DNA of 64,000 bases from Apostichopus japonicus (GCF_037975245.1 NC_092562.1:5625501-5689500); one strand, 5' to 3'. Positions 1 to 12,225 are shown, counted from the stretch's first letter. A program made the numbers and translations. Notes: generated by a model from the sequence alone, not told the origin.

Positions 1-64
1 CGGTACTATGGCAAGCCGTTCTATAGTGTTTACCTCCCAATTCTATTTAAGTATAATATATTCT

Positions 65-379
65 ACTTAAGTCGAATTCAATTCAACTTAAGTGAAATAG
101 AATTCGACTTAAGTAAAATGTATTGAACTTCGGTGAAATAGAATTCCACTTAAGTAGAATACAAATGGTCTATTTTACTTAAGTGGAAGGCAATTTCACT
201 TTAGTAGAATGTAACTTTACTGAAGTAGAGAATAATTTAACATAAGCGTAATTAAATTTTACTTAAGTGAAAAGGCATTTTACTTAAGTAGAGTTTATGA
301 CCTATTTTACTTAAGTGGATAAAAATTCCACTTAAGTTGAATTTATTCCGACTTAATCAAAATAATATTTCACTTAAGT
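65..379. repeat. Cluster of ACTTAAGT palindromes
   Basis: Ten perfect copies of the 8-bp palindrome ACTTAAGT lie at 65, 86, 107, 148, 177, 261, 282, 309, 330 and 372. One-base or two-base variants fall between them near 126, 198 and 218. The palindromes are often flanked by GAATT or AATTC, which extends the dyad. Spacing is irregular but often 21 bp (65, 86, 107; also 261, 282 and 309, 330). It is not a simple head-to-tail minisatellite, because the sequence between copies is variable AT-rich DNA. I do not recognise the family. Confidence 0.8.
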
Positions 380-414
380 AAAATTGAATTCTAGAAAAGT
401 CACCCAAGAAAGAA

Positions 415-580
415 CCTGGGCTCAAAAAAACACCAGGCAACTGAACGACTAATCCGCTCTCAAAACCCCTGGCAGTCGCCTTGCATCGAAACTGTTACTG
501 TGTGATCATCGTCAGGTGTGTATCACGACACCCCTACAAGGCGAACATGATACACATGATCTTAGCCAAAGGCCGAGAAG
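415..580 (-). ncRNA. U2 snRNA 5'-end-like sequence (pseudogene or snRNA-derived element)
   Basis: Read on the minus strand from 580, the first 23 bases match the conserved 5' end of U2 snRNA (CTTCTCGGCC, then TTTGGCTAAGATC) with one T missing from the run. Weaker similarity continues for about 20 bases and then stops. The branch-point-pairing GUAGUA segment is altered. What follows is not U2 but is foldable: plus-strand 518-527 (GTGTATCACG) pairs with 546-555 (CATGATACAC) with one wobble, and 478-483 pairs with 537-542. No Sm site was recognised. It could be a truncated U2 pseudogene, a SINE with a U2-derived head, or a structured RNA of its own. Confidence 0.45.
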
Positions 581-599
581 ACGGAAAGAAACTTCAAAT

Positions 600-1911
600 G
601 AAGAAATGTATTGCATGCAGACAACTTTAAAAATAAAAAGATAAAAACTTTTACAATTGGTAGATTTTTAGCATAATCTATGGATGAGGATAGGCAAATG
701 GAACCTCGATTCTACCATAGTTATGACACTAAAGCCAATAGGCAGGCCTAGTATGGTATGCCTTTGGCGTATGTGAGGGCATACGGCATGCCACCTGCAT
801 ATATAGGGTCTTTCCATTTGAACTAACCAGCCGGGACAAATGACTTCGTCAATGTTACTTTAGCCGACAACCGATTCGTTTTTTTTTTATCGAAATAATA
901 AGCCACGTTTTGGACTATCAAATCAAAATGAAATCCTCCTCTCTTGCTGCAGTAACTCGGAATTAAAGTTTATTGCCGTTTGAATATAAACATTAAGGTT
1001 ATTGTGGCAACCAGAGTCGTGTGTTGACAGACATACTGGTCTCTACCCTCCTTCTATATCAGAGCTGTGAATGATTGAGAAGAACATCGTAGCTATTCGT
1101 TCTTTCATTTTACTTTTCAAGAAGAAACAGGTGCGAGATCCTGTATGAATCCAGTGCGACGACGGCGGTGAAAAGCTTGGTTATTTCACGGTAGCAATAC
1201 GAAGGAGATTTCTGGCCGATGAAACCGACTATAAGGGCTGAATCTGACATCTGAAAGTCACATGACCGTAACATTCATAAGTTCAGAAAGGAGATATACA
1301 CCCAGTTACCGGAAAGTGGACAACCAAATTACAGCATTCGTAAGGAACGCCAGAACTGCTTTACAGAAAAGTGATTTGTCCAATTAAAAACACGTGAGTT
1401 TCATGTTATCGTCTTCCTCAGTGTACTGCAAACGAAACATTTCGTTTTCATTTAACTTCCAATGGTTTAATTCGTCCATGAATTCCGTATACTAACAGGT
1501 TCTCAAGGTTACAAACTTCCATCTGTTTCACAATGTGAGATAACTATTAGTATATGTCAGGAACCATATAAAGATGTCACATTTCAAGAAAAGCATGTCA
1601 ATAGTAACATCAATAGACCTATATAATGCTTTCAATATCAGTATTTCAGAAACAACATCAATATATTACAACTCAACTTACATCAACATGTCAAGAATAA
1701 TACCAACAGTATGATACATTCTGAAAATATTTTTAAAATTTGGGTTGAACCCATCGGCGTTCATGGGCGGTGATATTGGTTTCGTAATTTCAGAAAATTT
1801 ATATTAACATGATAGCAAGCAAACTCGTTCTGGTTACAAAATATCAACAGCATTTTAACTTGTCAAGTCCGATATTGTTACGTAACATACTTTACATATT
1901 ACATCTCAATA
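600..1911. other. Gene-free stretch, nothing recognised
   Basis: This is AT-rich single-copy-looking DNA. I see no long open frame, no tandem repeat and no transposon ends. The part around 1,120-1,330 is somewhat richer in G+C, with several CG dinucleotides, but shows no coding frame I can support. Confidence 0.5.
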
Positions 1912-1921
1912 TCAGCATGCA

Positions 1922-2300
1922 CAAGGGCGTAGGAACCGGGGGGGCTGGGGGGGGGGGGGGGCGCCAGCCCCCCCAGTGAAAAATGTGGAGGGGCGGAAGT
2001 ATCATTCCGCCCCCCCGCTTCGCAGGTCAGAAAACCCCTTTTTCATTTCCAAATGAGAAAAAAAATCTCATTTGGAGCACCAAATTGCATCTAAGGCTTG
2101 GTGAAAATACAAAATTAAGTTTACAAAATGGAGTGGGTGGGTTGAAGTGTGCTATATTGCACCAAATTGCATCTGAGGCCACCTGAAAATGCAAAAAATT
2201 CCAAAGGGGAGGGGGACACCCCCTCCCCTTAGACCCCTCCCCCAGGCTGGCCATCAGTCTTCAGCCCCCCCCCACTCAAAAGTACCTTCCTACGCCACTG
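1922..2300. mobile_element. Non-autonomous DNA transposon with G/C-rich ends
   Basis: The element is 379 bp. Its ends are inverted: the left begins CAAGGGCGTAGGAAC and the right end, complemented, begins CAGTGGCGTAGGAAG. It lies between two copies of the 10-mer TCAGCATGCA (1912-1921 and 2301-2310), which I read as the target-site duplication. The interior has long G and C runs and an internal duplication around CCAAATTGCATCT (near 2080 and 2162). It encodes nothing. The ends resemble hAT-type termini, but a 10-bp duplication would also fit a Mutator-like element. Confidence 0.75.
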
Positions 2301-2310
2301 TCAGCATGCA

Positions 2311-4272
2311 TGTCAAGAAAAACCATCTGTGTAGGAGGCACACTTGGATATAATAAACTGTCCTAAATATAATAAAGTCCAATAAGTGTAACAAGTTTGG
2401 CCGAGTTGTAATAATAATCTGAGAGTTATAACGTTAGGTCTTTCACGTCGCTACAAACAGTATAGGCTGTGTAAATACCGTATAATGATTTGTCACGTTA
2501 TTTACAGGAAAATTCTCTAGGCCTACCATCGTGAGCTCACGAGTATCAAATGAAAGACTTGTTCTCGGTTATAAACATAAACAACATTCGAATAAAGTAC
2601 GATGACGTCCTCAGTCATGTGACTTAGGAGATACAAGTGCCAAACTAGATCAGAAAAGGAAGACGATATAATAGTTATAGATAAGTACAAGACATGCAAA
2701 GGAAGTGATATCTTCAGGTATATATAACGTGAATGGTGCATCGACGCTTACGCCGTTTGGAGATAACGCTTGGAGTTTGTATGGTTATAAATTTAAATCG
2801 CCAGTTTGCATGACTATTAACTTCAGAAAGCTTGCACTCACTCATACATATGACTGCTTTCACACCATGGCCATGCGCCGACGCGGGTCAATTCAGCAAC
2901 GGTGTTACTAAAGAAATGAATCTCCGTGATGGTGACACTTCCCGGAACAGCATATAGAAATTATTGATAGCATAGCAGCCTGAATTTGATCCTTCGTTAA
3001 GTACACACTTCCCGGACTCAAGGAGGATCTAACCGGCAAAAATAAATTATAGATAGCATTGCAGCCTGAATTTGATCCTCCGTCAAGCTATGTGTACAGG
3101 TTTTAACGTACGCAAGCTGCTACCTGCGCTATATGCACATGTTGTTATGTGTTCTATGCGCGATAAATGTGCAGGCTACCGTATGCACAGGTTGTTACAG
3201 TATGTGTGCAGATGTCACATGTAAGCCACTTGCGTTATATACGCATGGTTTGTGATCAAGTTGCTATGTGCGATATATGTGTGCAGGTTACTTTAATTCC
3301 TTTACAGGAAAAAGTGCACATCCTACCGATACGTATGCGTTACGATGATCTTACATTGAAATGAGACAGCCATAAACATTGGAAACATGTAACTCTATAG
3401 TTGAGAGGAAACACAAAAGCCAAAGATTTATAGCCTAGGCCTATACCATTGGTTTATGTGATAGAGATTACTTTTTTGAAAAACTTCAACAAACAGCTTA
3501 GAAAAATCTGATTCCATTTGGAAGATATCACATATTTAGCGCTTCTACACACAGGGAGAAGACTTGATCTAAATATGTCTAAATATGTCCTCATTGAGCC
3601 ACATGTGCTTCAATGATTTGTATTTCTCTTTGTTTATAACAACGTTTATATTCTGTAATAGCGATGGATTTTACAAATACCGTACTGGGATCTAAAATAT
3701 TGAAACTTATATTACCTAATGATAACATTGGCTTCAGGGTCAAAAACTGTTCATATTCTACCCTGGAAATATGCTGGCTGGTGCCTTCAGAAGCCACCGT
3801 ACGCCAATCGACCCTAGTCTAGTGTCAAATTTGTTCCTAATTCCTAGTCACTTGCCCAGTGTCTATTTACTTCCATTTTCCCCTATAGATGATCAGTGAT
3901 AATTGGTATCGGTAAACTTTACCCAGCGTCTAAGTTAAAGGACGAAAATATTTTTTATATGTTGAAGACTGCCTACATATAGCACTGATATTAATCAGGT
4001 TGTATTTCATATACCAACTTGTATATTGTTTTTGAGATGTTAATCAGATACACCAGAAAACTTGTTTAGCCTCAAATGACATGTTTACAAATTATTATCA
4101 ATTTTCCAAGGACAAGTGGTGGTGAATTTTATCCAAATGATGATATGTTATTTATATGATGTTGTGGTTGAGTTATTGGAATTAATAAATCAATTGATTA
4201 ACTTCAATATGAATGCCAATTAACCAAGCTGGGGCCGACGTCATCATCATCTAAGATTTGATGTAGCATCCG
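2311..4272. other. Gene-free stretch with one local duplication
   Basis: The only structure seen is an imperfect tandem duplication at about 2935-3087. Both halves share ACACTTCCCGGA and later GCAGCCTGAATTTGATCC. Degenerate GCACATGTTGTTA-like motifs recur at 3120-3290. No supported coding frame was found. Confidence 0.5.
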
Positions 4273-4280
4273 AGAGATGC

Positions 4281-4560
4281 CAGGCGCGTAGCCAGGAATT
4301 TGCCAAGGGAGGGGCGAAACTGTAGATTCGGCATTGCAAACTATCTAAGCGTAGCGCCACCATGATTGGCGCGAAGCGTACAAGAAAATTTTGGCTGAAA
4401 ATGCCTCCCAGATCGCTGGAAATGGCACTTCACAGGCCTTGTACGTTGCATCTTAGCATTTTCTCTTTTGAAAATAGTAGCGATATCATAATTTTTTTTT
4501 AAAATATGCTCAAGGGGGGGGGGGCGGCTGACCCCTTCGCCCCCCTTGGCTACGCGCCTG
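4281..4560. mobile_element. hAT-type MITE, copy 1
   Basis: This 280-bp element is bounded by inverted ends starting CAGGCGCGTAGCCA and flanked by a perfect 8-bp direct repeat AGAGATGC (4273-4280 and 4561-4568). An 8-bp duplication and CAG...CTG termini are typical of the hAT superfamily. It has no coding capacity, so it must depend on a transposase encoded elsewhere. A second, nearly identical copy lies at 58063-58353. Confidence 0.9.
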
Positions 4561-4568
4561 AGAGATGC

Positions 4569-7500
4569 AGCATATATTGAACAGCAGAACAGGTATGGAA
4601 ACCACCTCATCAACACGCAATTTGTTTTTGAAAAATGTTAATGAAATCATTTGACTAGTAAATAAAATGCATCTTGGTGGATTACTGCTTGCTTAACTGT
4701 AAGGTTCACATAACGAAGAATATTAAATATTGACGTGTATAATGTTCAAGTAATGAACTGAAAACACTCTTTGTTTGGGTCATTTCTAGACCAAGTTGGT
4801 TTATGGCGGTTGTGCAGACATGTCACTCAAGCTAGATTTAAAAGTCGCAGTATTGGCCAAAACTGATAGCAAAATAGCTGGCGTTTGGTTACTTCCCTTG
4901 AGGTTCTGACGGTCAAAATGACAGAGTTTGAGGATTAATTCAATTAGAAAATAAAATGAATGAGTTACAATGCACAGTGAATAGGTAGCAAAGTGATGTC
5001 AAGTTGCTGAAGATTGAACAGGACTGACCTGCAATCCGATTTTGTAGTACACTGACCTATTAACGTAACGCGTATATTGTGGTGTAGGCCTATACCCGCA
5101 CTGATATAAGTATCGTACGTTACTCGGGACCTTATACTTGAATTGGCGATCTATATGTATTCACACCGCCAGAATGCTTTGTATAGCTTATTTGAAGACT
5201 TTATAATATTCACCGATGTCGTCTCTGCCATGTCAGATGTCTTGAATGCTCACCACAATTTAATTTAGAAATTTCTGTCTAAAATGAATTCTATTGTTAG
5301 TAGTACTGAATTTTAATCTCTAAGTCTCTTAGATAATGATGTTTATGGTAAGTATATGAAATGATAAACCCTCCATATTAACCATTTATTAAATGATCTG
5401 TCGCCGTAACCAATGCAGTGTATTTTCTAGGGTATACACTCAACCACGTGATAGGTTGTCGACACATCTAGTCTGTAATATGACATTTTATTTGCTATTC
5501 TTTACAGTTTCTTGACTTCTGTCATTAAATGACATCTTCTATGTTGATCGTGAAGGAGCTTCTTTTACCGTATGACGTAAATTTCTATACAGTAAACTTT
5601 AATTACAAACATCAACCGGGTTACAAAAATCATGATATCCATTCGTACGTTTCGTTGTACCATGAGCTACCCGGTAATGATGTACATTAATAAGGCAATA
5701 AAATATATATACACATATCAAATTGGTGCTTGTTAGTGCATGCTATAAGTTAATATCATTTGTAAACCGCACTTTTGAGACCAGGCGGCCTTGTTCAGAC
5801 TAAGACATCTCGGAGGTATAAGTTCTTTATCGTTAGATAATTACTACACTCTCAAATTTGAGAAAGTGGACATTCAATACCACAACAGTGCAATGTGTTC
5901 GCATAAATGTGAGGTCAGTAAAATTCAATCTTGAGAACCCCCCCCCCCCCCCTTCGTAACAACAGACCTGCTCTAATCTATATAATTTCTTCAAAATAGG
6001 CAGAATCTCAAATGCTCGGAAAAGGCACGCTTGCCTGCTTAGAGAGTTATCAGACAAAACACAAAAGTACCCAACGCCGATGCGTGAAAGCTGTTGCTTT
6101 CCCATGGAAGTGTCATTCACTGCATATGGCCAAAGAAAGTAAGCTGCAGTTTTTCTTTTGAAACTAAGCGAATGCAGTTAAATTACTCCTTTGTTTTTCT
6201 CATGTTTGCCTCAACCAACATGTGCACAAACGACCGTGGGAGTATAGCTGGCTGCTATTTGCCACGCGGCTGTCAACAAGATTTTTGTTCTTATGTCAAA
6301 CACGTTACCCTTGTTGAGCCTTTTCATAAAACCATTCTCGTACTCAGAATAGATTACGCCACACATGGGCAAACAATATTGTAGCCTCTGTTGTCTAAAT
6401 CTGTTAGTAGAATGCTAAATGATACTAAATTTGAGCATGTATGCTAAATATAAGTTTAGAAAAACATGATTTGTAGGTGAGTGAATTACGATGCATTCTT
6501 CGCTTCTAAAACAGGAATACAGATGGTATTCTGGAGCTCGCTGTACTGCAGTTTTGTCATTTGTACTAAAAGAACAAGTGGTTTATATCAACCATGAGAA
6601 GTACATATAGGCCTATGCCTATTTGATATTAAATTCAGCTGATGCTGGAGGAAAAGAAGATATAACTGATGAAAACGGAGAAAGTATAGGACGGAAGATT
6701 GGTAGGAAGGATATCGCCGATATGGTATTTAGCTCAACTGAATAATGGTTTAGTCAAAGCTACACAATTCAAGAGATACTGCGGCGGGGTTATAGAAATA
6801 GAATGGTTGGTCTAAAACATCAGAGGGAGCGTCCATAGGGTTCGGCGACGGTGGGGTTGGGGGGGGGGGTTCGAGGGGTCTACATTTTATACGGCGATAA
6901 AATTAAACGAAGGTCTCGACAACCGGTTGACCATCTACCCGTCAGCCTCGATAGATCATGGCCCTGACAAGACAAAGTTTATGTTCTCTATAGTAAAACC
7001 TTTCAGACCACACTTTTCCTGACGACGTATGTTAGCTCAGTGACCCACTTCCCCCATCATGTTTCATTTAAACTACTCGAACGAAAAGGCGGCAACGTCC
7101 ATTTCAAGACGCTTAGGCCTATTGTTTTTATTTTTTTCGGAAATTGACTACCCTTCCACGGTCACGTGACTATGTATAAGCACCTTTTGTGGAAATGTCC
7201 AGCACAATGATGAAATAGTATAGGGAATTGATATCTTAAACAGTTTACAAGCAATTGATGCCTTCTCTCATATTTAAATGTCACAGTATCATGATTTCGT
7301 CATTCGGTTACAAATGGCAAACTGATTAGATTTAAACAATTGATGTAACAGCATGGTGCTTAGAATACTTGGTATTCAAAGTAGCGGTCGCGACTTTTGT
7401 GGGGTCGCCCAAATATTTTTTTGAGGATTGCCCAACAAAAAAATGAACTGCCGATATCCGTCGAAAAAAAAAGTGGAAACATTTTGAATGAAGATCACTT

Positions 7501-8770
7501 GAATATAATAACAATTTGTTATAGTTTAGTAGCACCCTTTGTCAAATGAATTTTCTCAAAGGTGTGTGGATGTAGTGACCATATATGGTAATTGTTTTTG
7601 TTCTCATAGACTGAATGAAATCGACAAATGAAAAACATTGTTAATTTTACGCATTCCCAGGGACGGTGGAGCCCATTTTGAAGAGGGGACGGGTGGAAAC
7701 AATATTTCTGAAATTTCTCCCCTATTTTGAAGTCACATGCAAACTATAGAGCATCAACTTCAGCGGGGTTGGTAGTAAACTATCAAAGAGTTTGGGATGG
7801 GAAGGAAGCAGAAAACCGATGGCCAGTTTGCGAATTTTCGCCAGACTAACTTTACTTTGCTGATGTAAGGTGGCTTAGATATACAAACAATTCATTTCAA
7901 TTATTGTATCACAGAATTTCCTTTTTTCCCCGCAGCTTTGACATTTTCTCGGGAGCTTCCAATTTTTCTAAATAAATTTACACCAGTTATATGAAATTGC
8001 TGCTTTTTATCTAAACATTTCGACTAACGGGTTTCTTTTCAAACCGAGGGTTAAACTTTGTCAAAACTTCGACTATGATTTCTAGCAAGTTTCGCCGTTT
8101 ATCTCTATATTTTGGTTTCTAATGAAACCAAAATTTCAAGTATTTTATCTCGAAACTTCCGCTATATCCGTCATATATGATGGTATGGATACTTTAACTT
8201 AACCCTTTGAATTAAATTGCAACATTTGATCTCAAACGTTCCACTAGGCTTATTCAAAATAAAAGCTTAAAATATTTCTTTGAAATTAATTAGTATTCAA
8301 GGGGTGCATGGTGTGGTGGGGTGGGTACTGTAGGCAAGGGCAGACGGCCGTATATTCTAAATATGCTCTGGGCGAGGGAAGGAAAGGTAAAAAAGAACTG
8401 TTGAATGATTTCGGTGAACGAACAGAATTTTTATAGAAATTTTAGTAAAACTTCAAATCGATGGATTGTAGAGTATGCAAAACTACTTAACATTGGCGAT
8501 AAGGTATCAATTTTCCCGTAATAGTGGCGTACGGGAATGATGGAATTGCGGCATTGACGCCGTTACCGATGCTCGGTGCGCAGCCATTCTCTATGTGTCA
8601 ATTTAGGGCTCTTCAACTTGAGAATGATTATAGCCAGCAATGATGAGTATATAAACATTATTTCTGCTATATTTGTTGAATTAAATATATAGTTTTAGAC
8701 ATGTCGAGCAATTACACAAGGGGGCTAAAAGCTTCTCCCGGCCCAGTTAATTGTTAATGAAATGGACCCA
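4569..8770. other. Gene-free stretch
   Basis: I see no supported gene or array. Short features are a C run at 5939-5952, a G-rich patch at about 6850-6880, and a patch at about 7665-7700 (CCAGGGACGGTGGAGCC) that resembles the terminus of a G-rich MITE without a matching partner. Confidence 0.5.
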
Positions 8771-9710
8771 CTTGCCTACGCGGGGAGCGAAATTATTTTT
8801 CCCACTTCGACGCGGCCACATTAGCATAATGGGCGTGGACTATCGGTCGTTGTTACGGCTTATTGGTCTACGTCACAGACTATGCAGTGATATCTCTCGG
8901 GTGTTTGTTTGGGTGCTGAAAGTTCTCAATTAAGTTACATGTCAGGGATTCTAGTACACGTACCAGTGTAATAAATAGTATCATGTACAGAGGGACATTG
9001 CTATTTAGGCATAGTTATAGCAGGGAGCTGCTACTCTAACATTAACAGCTCCCTGGTTATAGTTAATACAGACGCAAGTGACAACTGTTTAATAAAATGG
9101 GTAGAATATTTCAAGTCCGTAACAATACGAACTAATGATGAAAGCACGTAGGCTCCTTACTGCCGTTTAAAATGGGGTTCATTTATAAATGAACAAATAA
9201 TTTAGAATGATGGATAAAACAATATGGGGCACAATACAATACATGTATCTTTGTAGGTTTCTAGCATTGAAAGGTCAGTGGGCCCACCTGGTGTAATATG
9301 AAGTGTAATAATCAATACCACGGGAGGTTCATTTCTAACTTTTCCAGACCCTGCTGTCACGGGAGGTTCTTTTCCAAACTTTTCCAGACACGGGAGGTTC
9401 ATAACACATCTAATAAACAAACATAGTTTGATTTTGTGATGGAATTTACCTCAAGAGCTCCATAAGACCCGATTGACTGGGAGGAGCAGTCGCACATCAT
9501 CATGGATCTCATGAAGTCATGTCTTAGGCCTGAGTATATAAGGGCTGAGTATATTAGCTGAGTATATTATTAAAGAGCTATACGTAAGACCTCGAAGTCG
9601 AAGTCACAAACTTGCCGGCCTGTGACGTATTTCATAAGCCACGCCCATGTGGCCGCGTCGAAGTGGGAAAAATAATTTCGCACGCGGGGAGTAGGCTACG
9701 TACGTGTTGC
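8771..9710. repeat. Inverted repeat pair about 860 bp apart
   Basis: A 33-base core beginning CGAAATTATTTTTCCCAC at 8788-8820 is present, reverse-complemented, at 9648-9680 with no mismatch. Similarity extends outward on both sides, including the GCCTAC and GGGCGTGG boxes. The pair could be the long inverted ends of one element of roughly 0.9 kb or two copies of one dispersed repeat in opposite orientation. The DNA between them contains a short triplication of CACGGGAGGTTC at about 9319-9400. Confidence 0.7.
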
Positions 9711-9729
9711 CACTCATACGATACAAAAA

Positions 9730-9988
9730 GGCCGTGGCTATTCTTATGACTAGTCGTAACAATTATTTATAAACTATTCTTACGACATCGGCGAATTCAA
9801 AGTAAATAAAGCAACTGCGCATTTAGTAGGGGTAACCCTAACCCTAACTCTAACCCTCAATCCAACCCTAGCCCTAACCCTAACCGGGAATTATTGTTCG
9901 TAAAAATAGTACTCCTAGTCATAAAATAGCAACTGCGCATGCGCAAAAGGGAATTATTGTTACAACTAGTCGTAAGAATAGCCACTTT
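9730..9988. mobile_element. Inverted-repeat MITE carrying a telomere-like core
   Basis: The ends are inverted over about 27 bases (GTGGCTATTCTTATGACTAG at the left, its complement with few changes at the right). The element is flanked by the 10-mer GATACAAAAA at 9720-9729 and 9989-9998, read as a target-site duplication. The interior holds a degenerate CCCTAA tract at about 9833-9886, bracketed by two copies of GCAACTGCGCAT (about 9811 and 9930). It has no coding capacity. Superfamily is uncertain; a 9-10 bp duplication suggests a Mutator-like element. Confidence 0.75.
9833..9886. repeat. Interstitial telomere-like (CCCTAA)n tract
   Basis: This is a run of CCCTAA units with scattered substitutions. 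It lies wholly inside the MITE at 9730-9988, so it probably travelled with the element rather than marking an old chromosome end. Confidence 0.85.
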
Positions 9989-9998
9989 GATACAAAAA

Positions 9999-12165
9999 CA
10001 TAAATGTTGGCAAGTGACCTGACCAGTTCCAGATGGCTCGAATGTCGGAATCGACCAGGCTTTGGGCCACCTGAACATTGGGACCCCTAGTACAATGAAC
10101 CACCAGCTGCCCACTGCTACGCCTCAGGTGGCCTCATATGATGGTAAACGAACGTACGGACAGTTTCACTGTACCAACTACAGAATGGCCTACTGTACAT
10201 CGAGGGTATTTTAGCCTAGGTTAGGCTGAATATAGTTCTAGGCGCCGGGGTTGAATAATGTTGACCGTTTCTAGCCAATATAAGTCTTTGGAGAAGGAAT
10301 TAAAACCTTCAGAAGGTACACGATTGCCTCAGTGAAAGCGCATTTAACGGTTCTTTATAATGTTGGGAAAACAGTACTATTATTAGTATGAAGTTAGGCT
10401 TAGCACTTTAAGCATTGTAATCGGGTCTGAGTGTTTGTGTCTTCAGTTTTTTTCCTCTCTCTATAGGGTCCTTGATGGGGACTATAAGTGTCCCTCCTGA
10501 TCCTTTTTTTTCTACTAAACTAAACTAGCCAAACTCAGGCCACATGCAGTAGGAAATTATAGCTAGCTTTGGGTGCGATCTCTGTTACTGTTTCTGTGTT
10601 AGTATTACTGTTACTGTTAGGCTACAACCACACGGACGGGGCTTCTGAAGGCCTAACATAAGTAGGGCCAACAGTAAACTAGATATATGTAGACCGTCAT
10701 TAATATCAACCCAACATGAGCCTCTGATTAGTTTATAAATGATTTAGGCCCTAAACATATTTTGGTACACCTGCCATGGGGGATGATGACATCATGCAAT
10801 TACTAGCCTAGGCCTATATATGCACCCACGAACACTAACACCACAAAATTGGTTAGGCCTACATTCAATCAGCTATATATTGTGTTATAAAGACAATTTT
10901 AGATATTGAGATGGGCCAGGTTTCAACTAACAGTACTAATGTGGAATGTTTTTCCAAGGTCATCAGTATAGTAAAGGCTTCATAGTTTACGCACCCCCGT
11001 AATTGACGCACTTTCATTTATTACTAGCAACGATACAGCAGGCCACTTAAACTTTTTGCAGTCAAGCAGAATTACATATTTCATGAGTTTGAATCCATTT
11101 GAGGTATTTGCTGACCAAATTGTGGTATTTTTTAAGCTTTTAACACCCTCCCCCCAGCTTTGCACGTTTTTTGGCCATTTGGAAATCTTACACCCTAAAA
11201 ATACCCAACATTACCTCAATATGATAACACTACTCTCTGGGACCTGACCTGTCTGAGCTTAGAGGCTCAGAGCATAGCAAACAGCATCTAAAGTCAATGG
11301 ATGTATACTAAGGCCTACACTACAGTTAGCTTATCGACGAATGTGTCAATTTATGGGTATGAAAGAACTTGACACGGCAGGCATTCTGTGGTCAAATTCT
11401 GCTCAATTGTACGGTACATAAGCACAGAACCTTAAATATTTTGGGATCAGAACATTTCTGAGGAACTACACATATGAAAAACACATACAGTTGAGTAATT
11501 TGGATTTTTCCTTGATAGATATCGTTGATCAAATCCTTAATTGCGTCAATTATGAGCCCACCATGCTACTGTGTCCAAGTAATGCCATGGTCAATCTTGC
11601 TCCCACTTCCACAAGCATTTCGCTAACACAATCAAAAGTACTTTCCCCATGCACTGAAACTTGCATTTGTCTACCCAAATAATATAATACTCCTACATGT
11701 CTGCATGTAATTTGGAGATGCAGAACCAACAGGAAAGTATTTTTGAAAACTTTTTGTAACTTTTGGCATGCTAAAAGTTTGGGCCAATACAGATAAGGGT
11801 TGCAGCTGCAGGAATATTTCCCTTTCAAATATTAAACCCTTTGAAGCAAGGCCACATGAACAGTTGTAGCACACTTGATACATATTTCATTATCCAACAG
11901 GAAATTGTTATAAATGAATAGCCTCCTTACAGTAACAGCCAAGCACGGAATATTAAGTACCAACTGATAGAGGGAAAACTATTGAAATAGGTCATGTGGG
12001 GAATGTTTACCTTTAGAAGGGATATATTGAACACAATGTGTGCAATGTGTGCAATTGAATGTTATGTCAACAATTGAAAGGTTAAGTGTGACATTGAACC
12101 ATATTTACCACAGTTGCAGTCAACCTTGTCACCCTGCATTGTCTGTCAGATTCCTTAGTTCTCAG
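9999..12165. other. Gene-free stretch
   Basis: No supported gene was found. The minus strand at 11550-11690 is open for about 45 codons but has no convincing splice sites. TAGGCCTA occurs at 10809 and 10854. Confidence 0.45.
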
Positions 12166-12225
12166 TACCATGAAGGAGCTGTATACAGTGCAAACTGCTG
12201 TCAGTGATATCATTTCTGCCTACAG
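12166..12225 (+). CDS. Possible small exon, unrecognised
   Basis: An acceptor-like CTTAGTTCTCAG precedes ACC-ATG, and a donor-like AG|GTAGGA follows. The open frame from 12170 reads MKELYTVQTAVSDIISAY and ends in phase 2. The peptide looks protein-like, but it is only 18 residues long and I recognise no family. If real it could be a first coding exon, because ACCATGA is an acceptable start context. It may equally be chance. Confidence 0.2.

Noticed and set aside
9833-9886. Ancient telomere fusion site
   Set aside because: The tract is enclosed by inverted ends and flanking direct repeats of a MITE, which explains it better.
11550-11690. Minus-strand open stretch RQMQVSVHGESTFDCVSEML
   Set aside because: No convincing acceptor or donor and no family recognised; length is compatible with chance.
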